From: an uncultured Pantoea sp.
GTDB lineage: Bacteria; Pseudomonadota; Gammaproteobacteria; Enterobacterales; Enterobacteriaceae
NCBI GenBank assembly: GCA_913778495.1
Contig: CAJYVD010000037.1
Span: 1 to 64,000, forward strand
DNA length: 64,000 nucleotides
Direction of reading: 5' to 3'
Shown here: piece by piece, positions 1 through 8,986 of the stretch
Position numbering within the stretch: the first letter of the stretch is position 1
Layout: the number at the start of each line of letters is the position of its first letter
Made by a program: the position numbers and the translations under genes
Notes under the pieces: generated by a model
Databases searched by the model: none
What the model was told of the DNA's origin: nothing
The model's input: only the letters and a program-made list of their open reading frames with translations

Positions 1-1
1 T

Positions 2-121
2 TGCCTGGCGGCTTTAGCGCGGTGGTCCCACCTGACCCCATGCCGAACTCAGAAGTGAAACGCCGTAGCGCCGATGGTAGTGTGGGGTCTCCCCATGCGA
101 GAGTAGGGAACTGCCAGGCAT
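2..121 (+). rRNA. rrf: 5S ribosomal RNA
   Basis: This 120-nt segment matches the enterobacterial 5S rRNA almost base for base. The ends TGCCTGGCGG and CTGCCAGGCAT pair to form the terminal helix, and the conserved CCGAACTCAGAAGTGAAACG loop region is intact. It is the last gene of an rRNA operon whose 16S and 23S genes would lie to the left of the window. A strong terminator follows 9 nt downstream. In E. coli the rrnD operon also ends next to the yhdWXYZ transporter genes, so this is probably the matching rRNA operon. Confidence 0.97.
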
Positions 122-130
122 CAAATAGAA

Positions 131-160
131 AAGCCCTGAACAACTGTTCAGGGCTTTTTG
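131..160 (+). terminator. Rho-independent terminator of the rRNA operon
   Basis: A GC-rich stem (AAGCCCTGAAC and GTTCAGGGCTT arms) is followed directly by a T-run, 9 nt after the 5S gene. This is the usual way an rRNA operon ends. Confidence 0.93.
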
Positions 161-246
161 CCATTTCCGATTCAGGAAATATCCCGCTTTCATTGAAGCC
201 GCTCTCTGATCTTTCGCATGACAGTCGATGAAGGTTCTGGCGGTGA

Positions 247-276
247 TAAAAAAACCTCTGCCAGTACGGCAGAGGT
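247..276 (-). terminator. Terminator of the aapJQMP operon
   Basis: Read on the minus strand, a 9-bp perfect stem (ACCTCTGCC and GGCAGAGGT, 5-nt loop) is followed by seven T. It lies 15 nt beyond the stop codon of aapP and closes the transporter operon. It faces the rRNA terminator across a gap of about 85 bp. Confidence 0.9.
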
Positions 277-290
277 AAGTGGGAAACAGG

Positions 291-1052
291 TTAGTGAATA
301 ACCTGCGAGAGAAACGCGCGAGTACGTTCGGATTGCGGATTAGAGAAGAACGTATCAGGCGGTGCCATCTCGACAATCTCTCCGCGATCCATAAAGATCA
401 CCCGATCAGCCACCGTACGGGCGAATCCCATCTCATGCGTGACGCACAGCATGGTCATGCCGTCTTCCGCCAAACCAATCATGGTATCAAGCACCTCTTT
501 CACCATCTCGGGATCAAGCGCTGAGGTGGGCTCATCAAACAACATAATCTTGGGCTTCATGCACAGTGAACGCGCAATCGCCACACGCTGCTGCTGGCCA
601 CCCGAAAGCTGACCGGGAAACTTGTGGGCATGCTCTGCGATGCGTACACGTTCCAGATAGTGCATAGCCAACGCTTCCGCTTCTTTCTTGGGCATTTTAC
701 GTACCCACGTCGGTGCCAGGGTACAGTTCTGCAACACGGTCAAATGCGGAAATAGGTTAAAGTGCTGAAATACCATACCGACTTCGGTACGCACGCGTTC
801 AATATTGCGCACATCGTCGTTAAGGTGAATACCATCGACGACAATACGCCCCTGCTGATGCTCTTCCAAATGGTTAATACAGCGGATAGTAGTGGATTTA
901 CCGGAGCCAGATGGTCCGCAAAGCACGATACGTTCGCGAGGTTTTACCTGCAGGTTAATATCTTTCAGCACGTGAAATTGGCCGTACCATTTATTCACGT
1001 TCTCAAGCGAAATCATCAGCGCATCCGCTGCGTTAGTCATTACTTGTGTCAT
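291..1052 (-). CDS. aapP: Polar amino-acid ABC transporter, ATP-binding subunit AapP/YhdZ
   Basis: A 253-residue cytoplasmic ATPase of the GlnQ/PAAT family that powers amino-acid import. The Walker A motif GPSGSGKST is at residues 46-54, the signature LSGGQQQR at about 148-155, and Walker B with [10 protein letters not shown] follows. The start is chosen at 1052 because a GAGG ribosome-binding site sits 7 nt upstream; an in-frame Met at residue 5 is possible. It is the last gene of a four-gene operon, 8 bp after the second permease gene, and is followed by a terminator. The family imports glutamate, aspartate and other L-amino acids; the exact substrate cannot be read from sequence. Confidence 0.93.
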   Translation of the reverse strand: MTQVMTNAADALMISLENVNKWYGQFHVLKDINLQVKPRERIVLCGPSGSGKSTTIRCINHLEEHQQGRIVVDGIHLNDDVRNIERVRTEVGMVFQHFNLFPHLTVLQNCTLAPTWVRKMPKKEAEALAMHYLERVRIAEHAHKFPGQLSGGQQQRVAIARSLCMKPKIMLFDEPTSALDPEMVKEVLDTMIGLAEDGMTMLCVTHEMGFARTVADRVIFMDRGEIVEMAPPDTFFSNPQSERTRAFLSQVIH

Positions 1053-1060
1053 TTCAAACC

Positions 1061-2161
1061 TCAGTGCGATTTACGCCCGGTGTGGAAGCGCCTTTCCAGA
1101 TACTGGCTGTAGCGCGACATGCTGAAACAGAAAATCCAGTAGACCAATGCCGCAAACACATAGCCTTCGGTCGACATGCCCAACCAGGCGGGATCGACGG
1201 TGGCTTGCTGCACGCTACTGAAAAGATCAAACAGGCCAATAATGATCACCAAACTGGTGTCCTTAAACAGGGCAATAATGGTGTTCACCAAACCTGGAAT
1301 GGTTAATTTGAGCGCCTGGGGCAGGATCACTAATCCCTGCGTTTTCCAGTAGCCCAGCGCGAGCGATTCCGCCGCCTCATACTGTCCTTTGGGTAGCGCC
1401 TGTAAACCTCCTCGCACCACCTCGGCCACATAGGCGGACTGAAATAAAATGACGCCCACCAACGCGCGCACCAGCTTGTCAATCGTGGTGCCTTCCGCCA
1501 TAAACAGCGGCAGCATCACTGACGACATAAACAGCACGGTGATCAAAGGGACGCCGCGCCAGAACTCGATAAAAATCACCGACAGCGTGCGTACCACCGG
1601 CATCGTGGATCGGCGCCCCAGTGCCAGCAAAATGCCCAGCGGCAGCGCGCCAGCAATGCCCACCGAAGCGATAATCAGCGTCAGCGTCAGGCCGCCCCAT
1701 TGACGGGTTTCCACGCGTTCCAGCCCAAAATAGCCGCCATACAGCAAGAGCCAGACCACCACGGGATAGAGCACCGCCCAGCAGGCGATATAACGACCGC
1801 GGCGCGGCATAGCGCGGATAAACATCGGCACGATAGAAAGCAAGCCGATCACCAGCGCCAGATTAATGCGCCAGCGCAATTCATGCGGGTAAAGGCCATA
1901 CATAAACTGCCCAAAACGCGCGTGAATAAACACCCAGCAGGCGCCCTCTTTGGTACAGTCGGCGCGGGTCTCACCGATCCAGTTGGCCTGGAAAATCAGC
2001 CAGTTCAGGGCTGGTGGGATCACGCTCCAGATGATCCAAAGACTAAGCAGCGTCAAACACGTGTTCAGCCAACTGGAAAACAGATTTTTTCGCGCCCAGA
2101 GCCACGCTTTGCCGAGCGGATTAGCAGACACCGGCGGTGTTTCATGTGTGGTAACAGACAT
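1061..2161 (-). CDS. aapM: Polar amino-acid ABC transporter permease AapM/YhdY
   Basis: A 366-residue inner-membrane permease of the HisMQ/PAAT class. It has several hydrophobic segments and the cytoplasmic EAA loop ([20 protein letters not shown]) that docks on the ATPase. A long N-terminal extension with an extra periplasmic loop (residues about 30-120) before the transport domain is usual for Aap-type permeases and makes them longer than HisM or GlnP. The gene starts 15 bp after the stop of aapQ and ends 8 bp before aapP, so the permeases and ATPase are probably cotranslated. It should form a heterodimer with AapQ. Confidence 0.92.
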   Translation of the reverse strand: MSVTTHETPPVSANPLGKAWLWARKNLFSSWLNTCLTLLSLWIIWSVIPPALNWLIFQANWIGETRADCTKEGACWVFIHARFGQFMYGLYPHELRWRINLALVIGLLSIVPMFIRAMPRRGRYIACWAVLYPVVVWLLLYGGYFGLERVETRQWGGLTLTLIIASVGIAGALPLGILLALGRRSTMPVVRTLSVIFIEFWRGVPLITVLFMSSVMLPLFMAEGTTIDKLVRALVGVILFQSAYVAEVVRGGLQALPKGQYEAAESLALGYWKTQGLVILPQALKLTIPGLVNTIIALFKDTSLVIIIGLFDLFSSVQQATVDPAWLGMSTEGYVFAALVYWIFCFSMSRYSQYLERRFHTGRKSH

Positions 2162-2176
2162 ACAGATCCCGTTCTC

Positions 2177-3355
2177 TTAACGCTCGACCAGCGCGATTTT
2201 GCGGTTATAGAGGTTCATCAGCAGCGAAATAGTCAGGCTGATGATCAGGTAGACCGCCATTGTGATGGCAATGGTTTCGATCGCCTGACCCGTTTGGTTG
2301 AGTACCGTTCCGGCAAACAGCGACACCATATCGGGATAACCAATGGCCGCTGCCAGCGAGGAGTTTTTCACAATATTCAGGTACTGGCTGGTGAGCGGAG
2401 GAATGATCACCCGCATTGCCTGCGGAATAATCACCTGACGCAGCGTGACCGGATTGGGTAGGCCCAGCGAACGCGCGGCTTCGCTCTGTCCGTGCGGAAC
2501 TGACTGAATGCCAGCGCGGATCACTTCGGCAATAAAAGAGGAGGTATAGATCGACAGCGCCAGCGTTAACGCCGCCAACTCTGGGATCATCGCGAATCCG
2601 CCTCGGAAGTTAAACCCGCGCAGCGTTGGGACATCCCAATGCGTCGCCGCGCCAAACAGCGTGTGGGCAATCAGCGGGAGCAGCACTAGCAGGCCAACCG
2701 CAGCGGGCCAGGTGCGGCGAAGCTGGCCGGTTTTAAGCTGATGTTTACGATTAAAGCGGAACAGGGCGACACAGCCGACAATCGCCAGCGCGAGCGCAAT
2801 AACAAACGGCCAAGTGCCTGGCGCATAAGTCGGCCACGGAATATACAAGCCGCGATTGCTGACAAACGCCAGGTCGAAGGCATTCAGCGCCTGACGCGGC
2901 CCTGGTAAATTGCGCAACACGGCAAAATACCAGAAGAAAATTTGCAGCAGCGGCGGAATATTTCGAAACGTTTCGATATAAATCGTTGAAAGCTTACGCA
3001 GCAGCCAGTTCTCGGAGAGCCGAGCCAGGCCAACGGCAAACCCCAGAACGGAAGCAAACACAATACAGAGCGCAGAGACCAGCAGCGTATTGGTTAACCC
3101 GACTAAAAAGACGCGCGCGTAGGTGTCGCCTTCGGTGTAGTCGATCAGATGTTGGACGATGCCAAAGCCTGCGCTGCGTTCCAGAAAGCCGAAGCCCGAC
3201 GTGATGCCACGATTAGCCAGATTGATGATGGTGTTGTGGATCAGGTATCCCACGACGGCGATCACAGCGACAATAGCGATGAGTTGGTAAAGCCAGGCGC
3301 GAACCGCAGGATTACCGAATGAAAAATCCCTTTTTACGGTTGGGCGTTGCGACAT
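2177..3355 (-). CDS. aapQ: Polar amino-acid ABC transporter permease AapQ/YhdX
   Basis: A 392-residue membrane permease, partner of AapM. A first transmembrane segment at about residues 22-42 is followed by a periplasmic region. The binding-protein-dependent transport domain has its helices in two blocks separated by an insertion at about residues 160-225, and the EAA loop EVIRAGIQSVPHGQSEAARS lies near residue 275. Length and architecture match Rhizobium AapQ and E. coli YhdX. The gap to the upstream binding-protein gene is 68 bp and holds a stem-loop, a common device for making more binding protein than permease. Confidence 0.92.
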   Translation of the reverse strand: MSQRPTVKRDFSFGNPAVRAWLYQLIAIVAVIAVVGYLIHNTIINLANRGITSGFGFLERSAGFGIVQHLIDYTEGDTYARVFLVGLTNTLLVSALCIVFASVLGFAVGLARLSENWLLRKLSTIYIETFRNIPPLLQIFFWYFAVLRNLPGPRQALNAFDLAFVSNRGLYIPWPTYAPGTWPFVIALALAIVGCVALFRFNRKHQLKTGQLRRTWPAAVGLLVLLPLIAHTLFGAATHWDVPTLRGFNFRGGFAMIPELAALTLALSIYTSSFIAEVIRAGIQSVPHGQSEAARSLGLPNPVTLRQVIIPQAMRVIIPPLTSQYLNIVKNSSLAAAIGYPDMVSLFAGTVLNQTGQAIETIAITMAVYLIISLTISLLMNLYNRKIALVER

Positions 3356-3382
3356 GTTGAAACCTCAGTGAAGAAAACGTCT

Positions 3383-3406
3383 GGGCACCGCAGGTGCGCG
3401 GTGCCC
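3383..3406 (-). other. Intercistronic stem-loop between aapJ and aapQ
   Basis: A 9-bp perfect stem (GGGCACCGC and GCGGTGCCC) with a 6-nt loop lies in the 68-bp gap after aapJ. No T-run follows, so it is more likely a 3'-end stabiliser or partial attenuator than a full terminator. It would keep aapJ mRNA above permease mRNA. Confidence 0.55.
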
Positions 3407-3423
3407 GACTTGCAGCGCAGAAA

Positions 3424-4449
3424 TTAGCGTACTGGCGGGGCGTACTGGATGCCGCCCTGGTTCCAGAGCGCATTCTGGCCACGCGCAATTTTCAGCGCGC
3501 TGTCTTTGCCGACGTTGCGGTCAAACACTTCCTGATAGTTACCCACTTGCTTAATGATGTTGTAAGCCCACTTGTTATCCAGCTTAAGGTCTTTGCCGAA
3601 GTCGCCTTCAGCGCCCAACAGATGGGCCATATCTGGCGTGGCAGGCTTCGCCACTTTGTCATCCACGTTCTTCGAGGTGATACCCATTTCTTCCGCATTC
3701 AGCATGGCGAACAGAGACCATTTCACGATGGTGAACCAGTCATCATCACCGCGACGCACCACTGGGCCCAGCGGCTCTTTGGAGATCACTTCCGGCAGAA
3801 CGATAAAGTCGTCAGGCTTGCCCAGCTTAATACGCAGCGCATAGAGCTGAGACTGGTCGGAAGAAAGGGTATCGCAGCGGCCGCTGTCGAGCGCCTTGGC
3901 TGACTCATCAGAGCGATCGAAGGTCACTGGCGTATACTGCATGTTGTTGGCTTTAAAATAGTCGGCCACGTTCAATTCGGTATCGGTACCCGCCTGAATA
4001 CATACGGTAGCCCCGTCCAACTCTTTGGCGCTCTTAAGGCCTGCTTTCTTATGCGTCAGGAAGCCGATGCCGTCGTAGTAGTTGACGCCCGCGAACAGGA
4101 AGCCCATGCCGCCGTCACGCGATGACGTCCAGGTGGTATTGCGCGAGAGAATATCCACTTCGCCCGACTGCAGGGCGGTGAAGCGCTCTTTTGCCGTCAA
4201 GGGCGTATATTTCACTTTGCTTGCATCACCGAATACGGCGGCGGCCGTAGCGCGGCACACGTCCACGTCGATACCGGTAAATTTACCGCTGGCGTCAGCA
4301 TAGGAAAAGCCAGGCAGGCCGTCGCTGATGCCGCATTGCACAAATCCCTTCTTCTTAATGGCGTCCAGCGTAGCGCCCGCGTGTGCCTGTTGAGCGACGG
4401 CCAAAAGCGAGGCTGCGGCAACCAGGGTAGAAAGCATCATTTTTTTCAT
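3424..4449 (-). CDS. aapJ: Periplasmic amino-acid-binding protein AapJ/YhdW
   Basis: A 341-residue solute-binding protein that delivers amino acids to AapQMP. It has a classic signal peptide (positively charged MKKMM, a hydrophobic core, likely cleavage after AHA at residue 24). The mature part is a family-3 solute-binding fold, with the typical opening AIKKKGFVQCGISDGLPGFS and an IDVDVCRATAAAVFGD segment. An AGGA site lies 7 nt before the ATG. In E. coli K-12 the counterpart yhdW is usually annotated as a pseudogene; here the frame is intact. It is the first gene of the operon, behind a sigma-54 promoter. Confidence 0.93.
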   Translation of the reverse strand: MKKMMLSTLVAAASLLAVAQQAHAGATLDAIKKKGFVQCGISDGLPGFSYADASGKFTGIDVDVCRATAAAVFGDASKVKYTPLTAKERFTALQSGEVDILSRNTTWTSSRDGGMGFLFAGVNYYDGIGFLTHKKAGLKSAKELDGATVCIQAGTDTELNVADYFKANNMQYTPVTFDRSDESAKALDSGRCDTLSSDQSQLYALRIKLGKPDDFIVLPEVISKEPLGPVVRRGDDDWFTIVKWSLFAMLNAEEMGITSKNVDDKVAKPATPDMAHLLGAEGDFGKDLKLDNKWAYNIIKQVGNYQEVFDRNVGKDSALKIARGQNALWNQGGIQYAPPVR

Positions 4450-4543
4450 AAAGCATCCTGTGTAGCGTGGTCGTGTGTTGTTATGTTTGCACGCACTTTA
4501 CTGTGCGCTGTTATCTGTCTGCGGCTGTTGCCATCCACGAGTT

Positions 4544-4559
4544 TGCAAACCTGATGCCA
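4544..4559 (-). promoter_or_regulatory. Sigma-54 (RpoN) promoter of aapJQMP
   Basis: Read on the minus strand, TGGCATCAGGTTTGCA matches the sigma-54 consensus TGGCAC-N5-TTGCA with one change. The invariant GG (-24) and GC (-12) are exactly 10 bp apart. The start site would fall near 4533, leaving a leader of about 83 nt before aapJ. The element lies within a perfect 9-bp inverted repeat (4545-4553 and 4558-4566). E. coli yhdWXYZ is reported to belong to the NtrC nitrogen-limitation regulon, which agrees. Confidence 0.8.
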
Positions 4560-4633
4560 GGTTTGCGAAGTCCTGAATTTAAGGGGAAAACGTTTCTCTG
4601 CCGGGAGGTATCAGAAGATTCTGACTACTATCG

Positions 4634-4650
4634 CGCACCAAAAGGCGGCA
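4634..4650. promoter_or_regulatory. Candidate NtrC enhancer site
   Basis: CGCACCAAAAGGCGGCA matches 13 of 17 positions of the strong E. coli glnA NtrC site (TGCACCAAAATGGTGCA), including one intact half-site. Its centre is about 109 bp upstream of the predicted sigma-54 start, a usual enhancer distance. Only one such site was found, and it is imperfect. Confidence 0.5.
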
Positions 4651-4767
4651 TGACGAGACGACGCGATCACATTTAGTGCAAAAAGTTTCACGTCAGTGAA
4701 GCAGTGTGAGCTATCGCTCATGCGGAGATGTACGTTTTTGGAGTGTTGCGGCTGAAACCGCGTAGGA

Positions 4768-4945
4768 TCACACAGGATGCGGCAAGAGAGGCTGGTCAAA
4801 AGCACGTGTGCCATGCTCCATAACAGGGCAACGAAGCGGCAGTATGGGCAAAGATATGACGGCAGTGATTGCAACTATCGTTACCATTTGCGCGACAAGT
4901 GTTTCATCAGGAGTGAACAGGCGGTGAAGAGGGCGGGGTATAAAC
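4768..4945 (-). pseudogene. Possible remnant of a MATE-type transporter gene
   Basis: Between the fis terminator and the aap promoter, the minus strand is open and encodes a hydrophobic stretch with LFTPDETLVAQMVTIVAITA and then HGTRAFDQPLLP before a stop. The pattern resembles a MATE efflux-pump segment (LFxDDxxVxxxA..., G-x-RGxxDxxxPL). It has no start codon of its own outside the fis terminator, no ribosome-binding site and no conserved N-terminus, so at most it is a decayed fragment. Chance resemblance is quite possible. Confidence 0.2.
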
Positions 4946-4970
4946 AAAAACGCCAACCCGAAGGTTGGCG
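4946..4970 (-). terminator. Terminator of the dusB-fis operon
   Basis: On the minus strand a perfect 8-bp stem (CGCCAACC and GGTTGGCG) with a four-base loop is followed by five T, 20 nt after the fis stop codon. Confidence 0.92.
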
Positions 4971-4989
4971 TCAGTACAGCGAGAACCAA

Positions 4990-5286
4990 TCAGTTCATGC
5001 CGTATTTTTTCAGCTTCTTACGCAGAGTACCACGGTTGATACCCATCATCAGCGCTGCGCGAGTCTGGTTGCCACGGGTGTACTGCATCACCATGTCCAA
5101 CAGAGGCTGCTCAACTTCAGCCAGCACCAGCTCATACAGGTCACTTACATCCTGACCATTCAGTTGAGCAAAATAGTTCTTCAGTGCTTGTTTAACCGAA
5201 TCACGCAGTGGCTTTTGCGTCACTTGATCCTGTGAGTTAACGGTAGAAACGGTCAGTACGTCAGAATTTACGCGTTGTTCGAACAT
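4990..5286 (-). CDS. fis: DNA-binding nucleoid protein Fis
   Basis: Exactly 98 residues, as in E. coli, and nearly identical throughout. Fis is a homodimer that bends DNA, activates rRNA and tRNA promoters and takes part in DNA inversion and replication control. The N-terminal beta-hairpin region (residues 1-26) and the C-terminal helix-turn-helix (about 73-95, with [20 protein letters not shown]) are both present. It is the second gene after dusB, 24 bp downstream, and ends with a strong terminator. Expression should come from the dusB promoter and be repressed by Fis itself. Confidence 0.98.
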   Translation of the reverse strand: MFEQRVNSDVLTVSTVNSQDQVTQKPLRDSVKQALKNYFAQLNGQDVSDLYELVLAEVEQPLLDMVMQYTRGNQTRAALMMGINRGTLRKKLKKYGMN

Positions 5287-5310
5287 AGTTCTTTCAGCTC
5301 TTTATTTCGT

Positions 5311-6276
5311 TTACGCAAGATTTTCGAAGTATGCCTCCAACGCCTCCAGCTGTTCGCTGGCATCCTCAATGGCGTTGAATGTGCGCCGAAACTGGTCGTC
5401 AGGGGCACTTTCCTGTAAATACCAGGAAACGTGTTTTCGGGCTATACGGTATCCCTTGCGCTGACCGTAAAAGTCGTGCAGCTCCCGTATATGCCCAATC
5501 AGCATGTGCTTCACTTCAGCCAGCGGCTTCGGTGCCAGCAGCTCCCCTGTGTCCAGATAATGCTGGATTTCCCGGAAGATCCACGGTCTTCCCTGAGCAG
5601 CACGGCCAACCATCAGAGCGTCAGCTCCAGTATAGTCGAGCACTGCTCTGGCTTTATGCGGGTCAGTAATGTCGCCATTCGCGATGATCGGAATGGAAAC
5701 GCTCTGCTTAACTGTCCGAATGCTGTCGTATTCAGCTTGCCCCTCAAACAAACAGGCGCGCGTGCGGCCATGGATGGTGAGAGCCTGAATGCCACAACGT
5801 TCAGCCAATTGGGCAATATCAACACAATTACGATTATCTTTGTCCCAGCCAGTGCGAATCTTCAGCGTGACCGGTACGTCCACCGCATTAACCACCGCAC
5901 GGAGAATCGATTCTACCAGGTGCGGATACTGCAGCAGCGCGGAGCCGGCCATCTTACGATTCACTTTCTTCGCCGGGCAGCCCATATTGATATCAATAAC
6001 CTGCGCGCCAGACGCAACGTTAATTTGCGCGGCGGCTGCCATCTCATCGGGATCGCATCCGGCGATTTGCACGGCGCGAATACCGGGCTCGTCACTATGC
6101 ACCATACGCAAACGGGATTTGTCACTGGCCCAAACTTCCGGGTTAGATGACAGCATCTCTGAGACAGTCATGCCGGCGCCGTTCTCGTAACACAACGTGC
6201 GAAATGGCTTATCGGAAACTCCGGCCATAGGCGCAGCAATGAGGCGATTACGAAGCTGATGGTGTCCAATGCGCAT
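5311..6276 (-). CDS. dusB: tRNA-dihydrouridine synthase B
   Basis: A 321-residue flavoprotein, the same length as E. coli DusB. It reduces uridine to dihydrouridine in the D-loop of tRNA, using FMN and NADPH. The N-terminal TIM-barrel has the catalytic cysteine in NMGCPAKKV (Cys100) and FMN-binding motifs TIHGRTR and ANGDI. A C-terminal helical tRNA-binding domain follows. It is the first gene of the dusB-fis operon. The start codon is preceded only by a distant AAGG, and weak translation of dusB relative to fis is typical of this operon. Confidence 0.97.
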   Translation of the reverse strand: MRIGHHQLRNRLIAAPMAGVSDKPFRTLCYENGAGMTVSEMLSSNPEVWASDKSRLRMVHSDEPGIRAVQIAGCDPDEMAAAAQINVASGAQVIDINMGCPAKKVNRKMAGSALLQYPHLVESILRAVVNAVDVPVTLKIRTGWDKDNRNCVDIAQLAERCGIQALTIHGRTRACLFEGQAEYDSIRTVKQSVSIPIIANGDITDPHKARAVLDYTGADALMVGRAAQGRPWIFREIQHYLDTGELLAPKPLAEVKHMLIGHIRELHDFYGQRKGYRIARKHVSWYLQESAPDDQFRRTFNAIEDASEQLEALEAYFENLA

Positions 6277-6304
6277 GAAGAAGAAGTGACCTTAACTGTT
6301 CGCA

Positions 6305-6342
6305 AGGCGGCGTATATTACGCATTTTTTAAAGAAGATGAAA
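6305..6342 (-). promoter_or_regulatory. dusB-fis growth-rate promoter
   Basis: On the minus strand, TTTCAT (-35, 6337-6342) and TAATAT (-10, 6314-6319) are 17 bp apart, followed by a GC-rich discriminator ACGCCGCC. As I recall them, these hexamers and the discriminator match the E. coli fis promoter. The GC-rich discriminator is the hallmark of promoters inhibited by ppGpp and DksA. The start of transcription should be near 6306. Confidence 0.85.
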
Positions 6343-6357
6343 GGCCAAACTTTGAAC
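6343..6357 (-). promoter_or_regulatory. Fis autoregulatory site upstream of the fis promoter
   Basis: GTTCAAAGTTTGGCC on the minus strand fits the Fis consensus (G at 1, YR at 4-5, YR at 11-12, C at 15), missing only the central A/T. It abuts the -35 element, matching the position of a known Fis repressor site in E. coli. Confidence 0.6.
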
Positions 6358-6359
6358 AA

Positions 6360-6611
6360 TATCGCCTTAATCCTCGCGTGAGATCGCGTCAGCGCCAGTC
6401 AATTTTTTTAAATGTTATAAATATCATGGCGTTAAAAATATAAGGCGAAATTGTATACAAACGTTTTTCTTAAAAATTGCGCTAAATCGCAACATAAAAA
6501 GCGCTACAACAGGCAATTCGCCAAAGAAATGGCGGCCAGACGACGTTAAGTTGTCTGTTTTTACATCAGCGTAGCGCGTGCTTTTTCATCGAAGCCGAAC
6601 GGCGTAAAGGT
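6360..6611. other. AT-rich intergenic region upstream of dusB-fis
   Basis: No gene is visible here. The stretch 6400-6500 is rich in A/T tracts (TTTTTTTAAATG, TTAAAAATATAA, TTTTTCTTAAAAA), suitable for Fis, IHF or H-NS binding upstream of the fis promoter. The segment at 6582-6601 recurs with one mismatch upstream of mreB at 15886-15905. Confidence 0.4.
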
Positions 6612-6637
6612 GCAGGCCAACCACCCGGCTGGCCTGC
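6612..6637 (-). terminator. Candidate terminator hairpin after prmA
   Basis: An 8-bp stem (GCAGGCCA and TGGCCTGC) lies 8 nt after the prmA stop on the minus strand. It is followed only by ACCTTTACG, so the T-run is weak and termination may be partial. Confidence 0.45.
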
Positions 6638-6644
6638 TGCCCGC

Positions 6645-7526
6645 TTAACGTCGAACGCCGGTGATGCGGCACCACTCTTCTTTCTCTGCCACCGGATCCA
6701 GCGCAAATTGTTCAGCGTAGGCTTTGCATACGGCCTCAGCCTGACTGGCCAGCACGCCAGACAGACCGAGATGGCCGCCGGCGGTGGGCAAGACGCTAAT
6801 CAGCGGCGCCAGCTCGCGCAGCGGACCGGCGAGAATATTGGCAACCACCACGTCTGCCTGCAGGTTTTCAGGCTGCTGATGTGGCAAGTAGAGCGACAGG
6901 CGGTCTGCAACGCCGTTGCGTTCGGCATTATCGCGGCTGGCCTGGATGGCCTGCGGATCGATATCGATGCCAATCGCGTGGGCGGCGCCAAGTTTCAACG
7001 CCGCAATGGCGAGAATACCCGAGCCACAGCCGAAATCGATCACCGTCTTGCCCTGCAGATCAAGACCATCCAGCCAGGTCAGGCACAGGGAAGTGGTGGG
7101 ATGGGTGCCGGTGCCGAAGGCAAGGCCGGGATCAAGCATGACATTGACCGCATTCGGATCCGGCACGTCGCGCCAGCTGGGACAGATCCACAACCGCTCA
7201 CCAAAGCGCATCGGGTGGAAGTTATCCATCCATTCGCGTTCCCAGTCTTTGTCCTCAATCTGTTCGATTTTGTGGCGGAAACCGCTTAGCAGCAGCGGAT
7301 GTTGGCTCAATTCTGCCACCACGTCCGCCATGTCGGTTTCCGCATCGAACAGACCGATCACATCGGTATCGCCCCATAACAGCGTTTCACCCGGCAGTGG
7401 CTCATAAACCGGATTGTCGTGCGTGTCCTGGAAGGTGACCGATACGGCACCCGCTTCCATCAGCGCGTCGCTCAGCGTTTCGGCATGGGCGCCGGTACTG
7501 TTAATTTTGATTTGAATCCAAGGCAT
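6645..7526 (-). CDS. prmA: Ribosomal protein L11 methyltransferase
   Basis: A 293-residue enzyme, equal in length to E. coli PrmA. It transfers methyl groups from S-adenosylmethionine to amino groups of ribosomal protein L11. The N-terminal substrate-recognition domain (about 1-55) is joined by a linker to a Rossmann methyltransferase domain. The SAM motif [11 protein letters not shown] starts near residue 162, GTGTHPTT is at 139-146, and the catalytic-site motif NILAG is further on. It is the last gene of yhdT-panF-prmA, 11 bp after panF. Loss of prmA is tolerated in E. coli. Confidence 0.97.
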   Translation of the reverse strand: MPWIQIKINSTGAHAETLSDALMEAGAVSVTFQDTHDNPVYEPLPGETLLWGDTDVIGLFDAETDMADVVAELSQHPLLLSGFRHKIEQIEDKDWEREWMDNFHPMRFGERLWICPSWRDVPDPNAVNVMLDPGLAFGTGTHPTTSLCLTWLDGLDLQGKTVIDFGCGSGILAIAALKLGAAHAIGIDIDPQAIQASRDNAERNGVADRLSLYLPHQQPENLQADVVVANILAGPLRELAPLISVLPTAGGHLGLSGVLASQAEAVCKAYAEQFALDPVAEKEEWCRITGVRR

Positions 7527-7537
7527 AGCGTTTCTCT

Positions 7538-8986
7538 TTATTTCAATGCAGCAGCATCGCGCGCGTCGGGCGAGCTGCCGAACAGGTTCCCGACCACAAA
7601 GGCCAGTAGACTTAAGGAAAGGGAGGGCACTATCGGATGAAAGCCTCCCAGTTCAATCTTCAGGCTGGCCAGCAAGGTATAGCAGCCTGCGCCCACAATC
7701 ATGCCGCTGAGCGCGCCGCTGGCATTGGCGCGCTCCCAATAGAGACCCAGCACCAGCGGCCACAGAAATACCGCTTCAAGCCCGCCAAATGCCAGCAGAT
7801 TGAGCCAGATAATCATATCGGGCGGATTCCACGCCGCCAGCATCAGCAGTGCCCCCAGCGCAAAGGTAATGATGCCAGACAGCATCCGCAGGCGCGGTTC
7901 GTTATCGCTGTGCCGCGGTGCAATGCGCAAATACAGATCTTTGATCAGCGTAGCGGACGATTGCAGCAGTTGAGCATTAATGGTCGACATGATGGCGGCC
8001 ATTGGGGCGGCCAGGAAGATCCCAGCGGCGAGCGGTGGCATCACGGTAATCATCAGCGTCGGGATCACGCGGTCCGGCACGGCCAGATCTGGAATGATGG
8101 CCCGGCCCAGCGCGCCAGCCAGATGCATACCGAGCATCAGGAGTACCACCACCAGCGTACCCAGCACAATGCCGCGGTGCATGGCTTTGCTGCTTTTATA
8201 GGAGATACAGCGCACGGCAGTGTGGGGCAGGCCAATCACCCCGAAGCACACCAGCACGGCAAAGGAACTCAGGAAAGTGGGGGTAATCACATTGCCCACG
8301 CCTTCTGGCGCGACCAATTGTGGATCGATGGCGTGTAGCGTGGTGACGGCATTTTCCAACCCGCCCGCCCGATGGATCACGGCAAACAGCAGCAAAAAGG
8401 TGCCAACCAACATCACCAGGCCTTGCATTGCATCATTGAGCACGCTGGCGCGAAAGCCGCCAAACGCGGTGTAAAGCGCGATGGTGCCGCCAAAAATCAG
8501 CAGGCCGGTATCGTAAGGAATGCCTGCGGCGGTCTCAAGCAGGCGCGCGCCGCCGATGAACTGCACCGTCATCGCTCCGACAAACGCCACCAGCAGCGCA
8601 ATGCTCGCCAGCCAGATCAGCAGCGGACTTTGATAGCGGCCATAGAGCATGTCGTTAAGCGTAATCGCGTTGTAACGGCGCGCCAGAATGGCAAATTTCT
8701 TGCCCAGCACGGTCAGCGACAGCCACACGGCAGGTACCTGAATCATCGCCAGCAATACCCAGCCCAGCCCATATTTATACGCGGCCCCAGGCCCACCAAT
8801 AAAAGAGCTGGCGCTGATGTAGGTAGTGGTGATGGTCATAGCCAACACAAAGCCGCCCATGGAGCGGCTGCCCAAAAAGTATTCTGACAGGAAACTTCCG
8901 GTGCGCTGTTTGCGCATCGCAAACACCGATAAGCCGGCAATCAGCGCCAGATAGCCCAGCAACGGCAGGATGATTTCATTGTCCAT
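7538..8986 (-). CDS. panF: Sodium/pantothenate symporter
   Basis: A 482-residue inner-membrane carrier of the sodium:solute symporter family that takes up pantothenate, the coenzyme A precursor. About 13 hydrophobic segments are visible. The N-terminal part carries [20 protein letters not shown], typical of the Na+-binding region in this family. Its start overlaps the end of yhdT by 11 bp, which indicates translational coupling, and prmA follows 11 bp later. The same three genes are together in E. coli. Confidence 0.95.
   Translation of the reverse strand: MDNEIILPLLGYLALIAGLSVFAMRKQRTGSFLSEYFLGSRSMGGFVLAMTITTTYISASSFIGGPGAAYKYGLGWVLLAMIQVPAVWLSLTVLGKKFAILARRYNAITLNDMLYGRYQSPLLIWLASIALLVAFVGAMTVQFIGGARLLETAAGIPYDTGLLIFGGTIALYTAFGGFRASVLNDAMQGLVMLVGTFLLLFAVIHRAGGLENAVTTLHAIDPQLVAPEGVGNVITPTFLSSFAVLVCFGVIGLPHTAVRCISYKSSKAMHRGIVLGTLVVVLLMLGMHLAGALGRAIIPDLAVPDRVIPTLMITVMPPLAAGIFLAAPMAAIMSTINAQLLQSSATLIKDLYLRIAPRHSDNEPRLRMLSGIITFALGALLMLAAWNPPDMIIWLNLLAFGGLEAVFLWPLVLGLYWERANASGALSGMIVGAGCYTLLASLKIELGGFHPIVPSLSLSLLAFVVGNLFGSSPDARDAAALK

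Noticed and set aside
1700-2461. A 253-codon plus-strand ORF opposite the aapM and aapQ genes
   Set aside because: It lies antisense to two well-conserved permease genes, and its composition (rich in His, Arg, Gln) is typical of shadow frames in GC-rich DNA.
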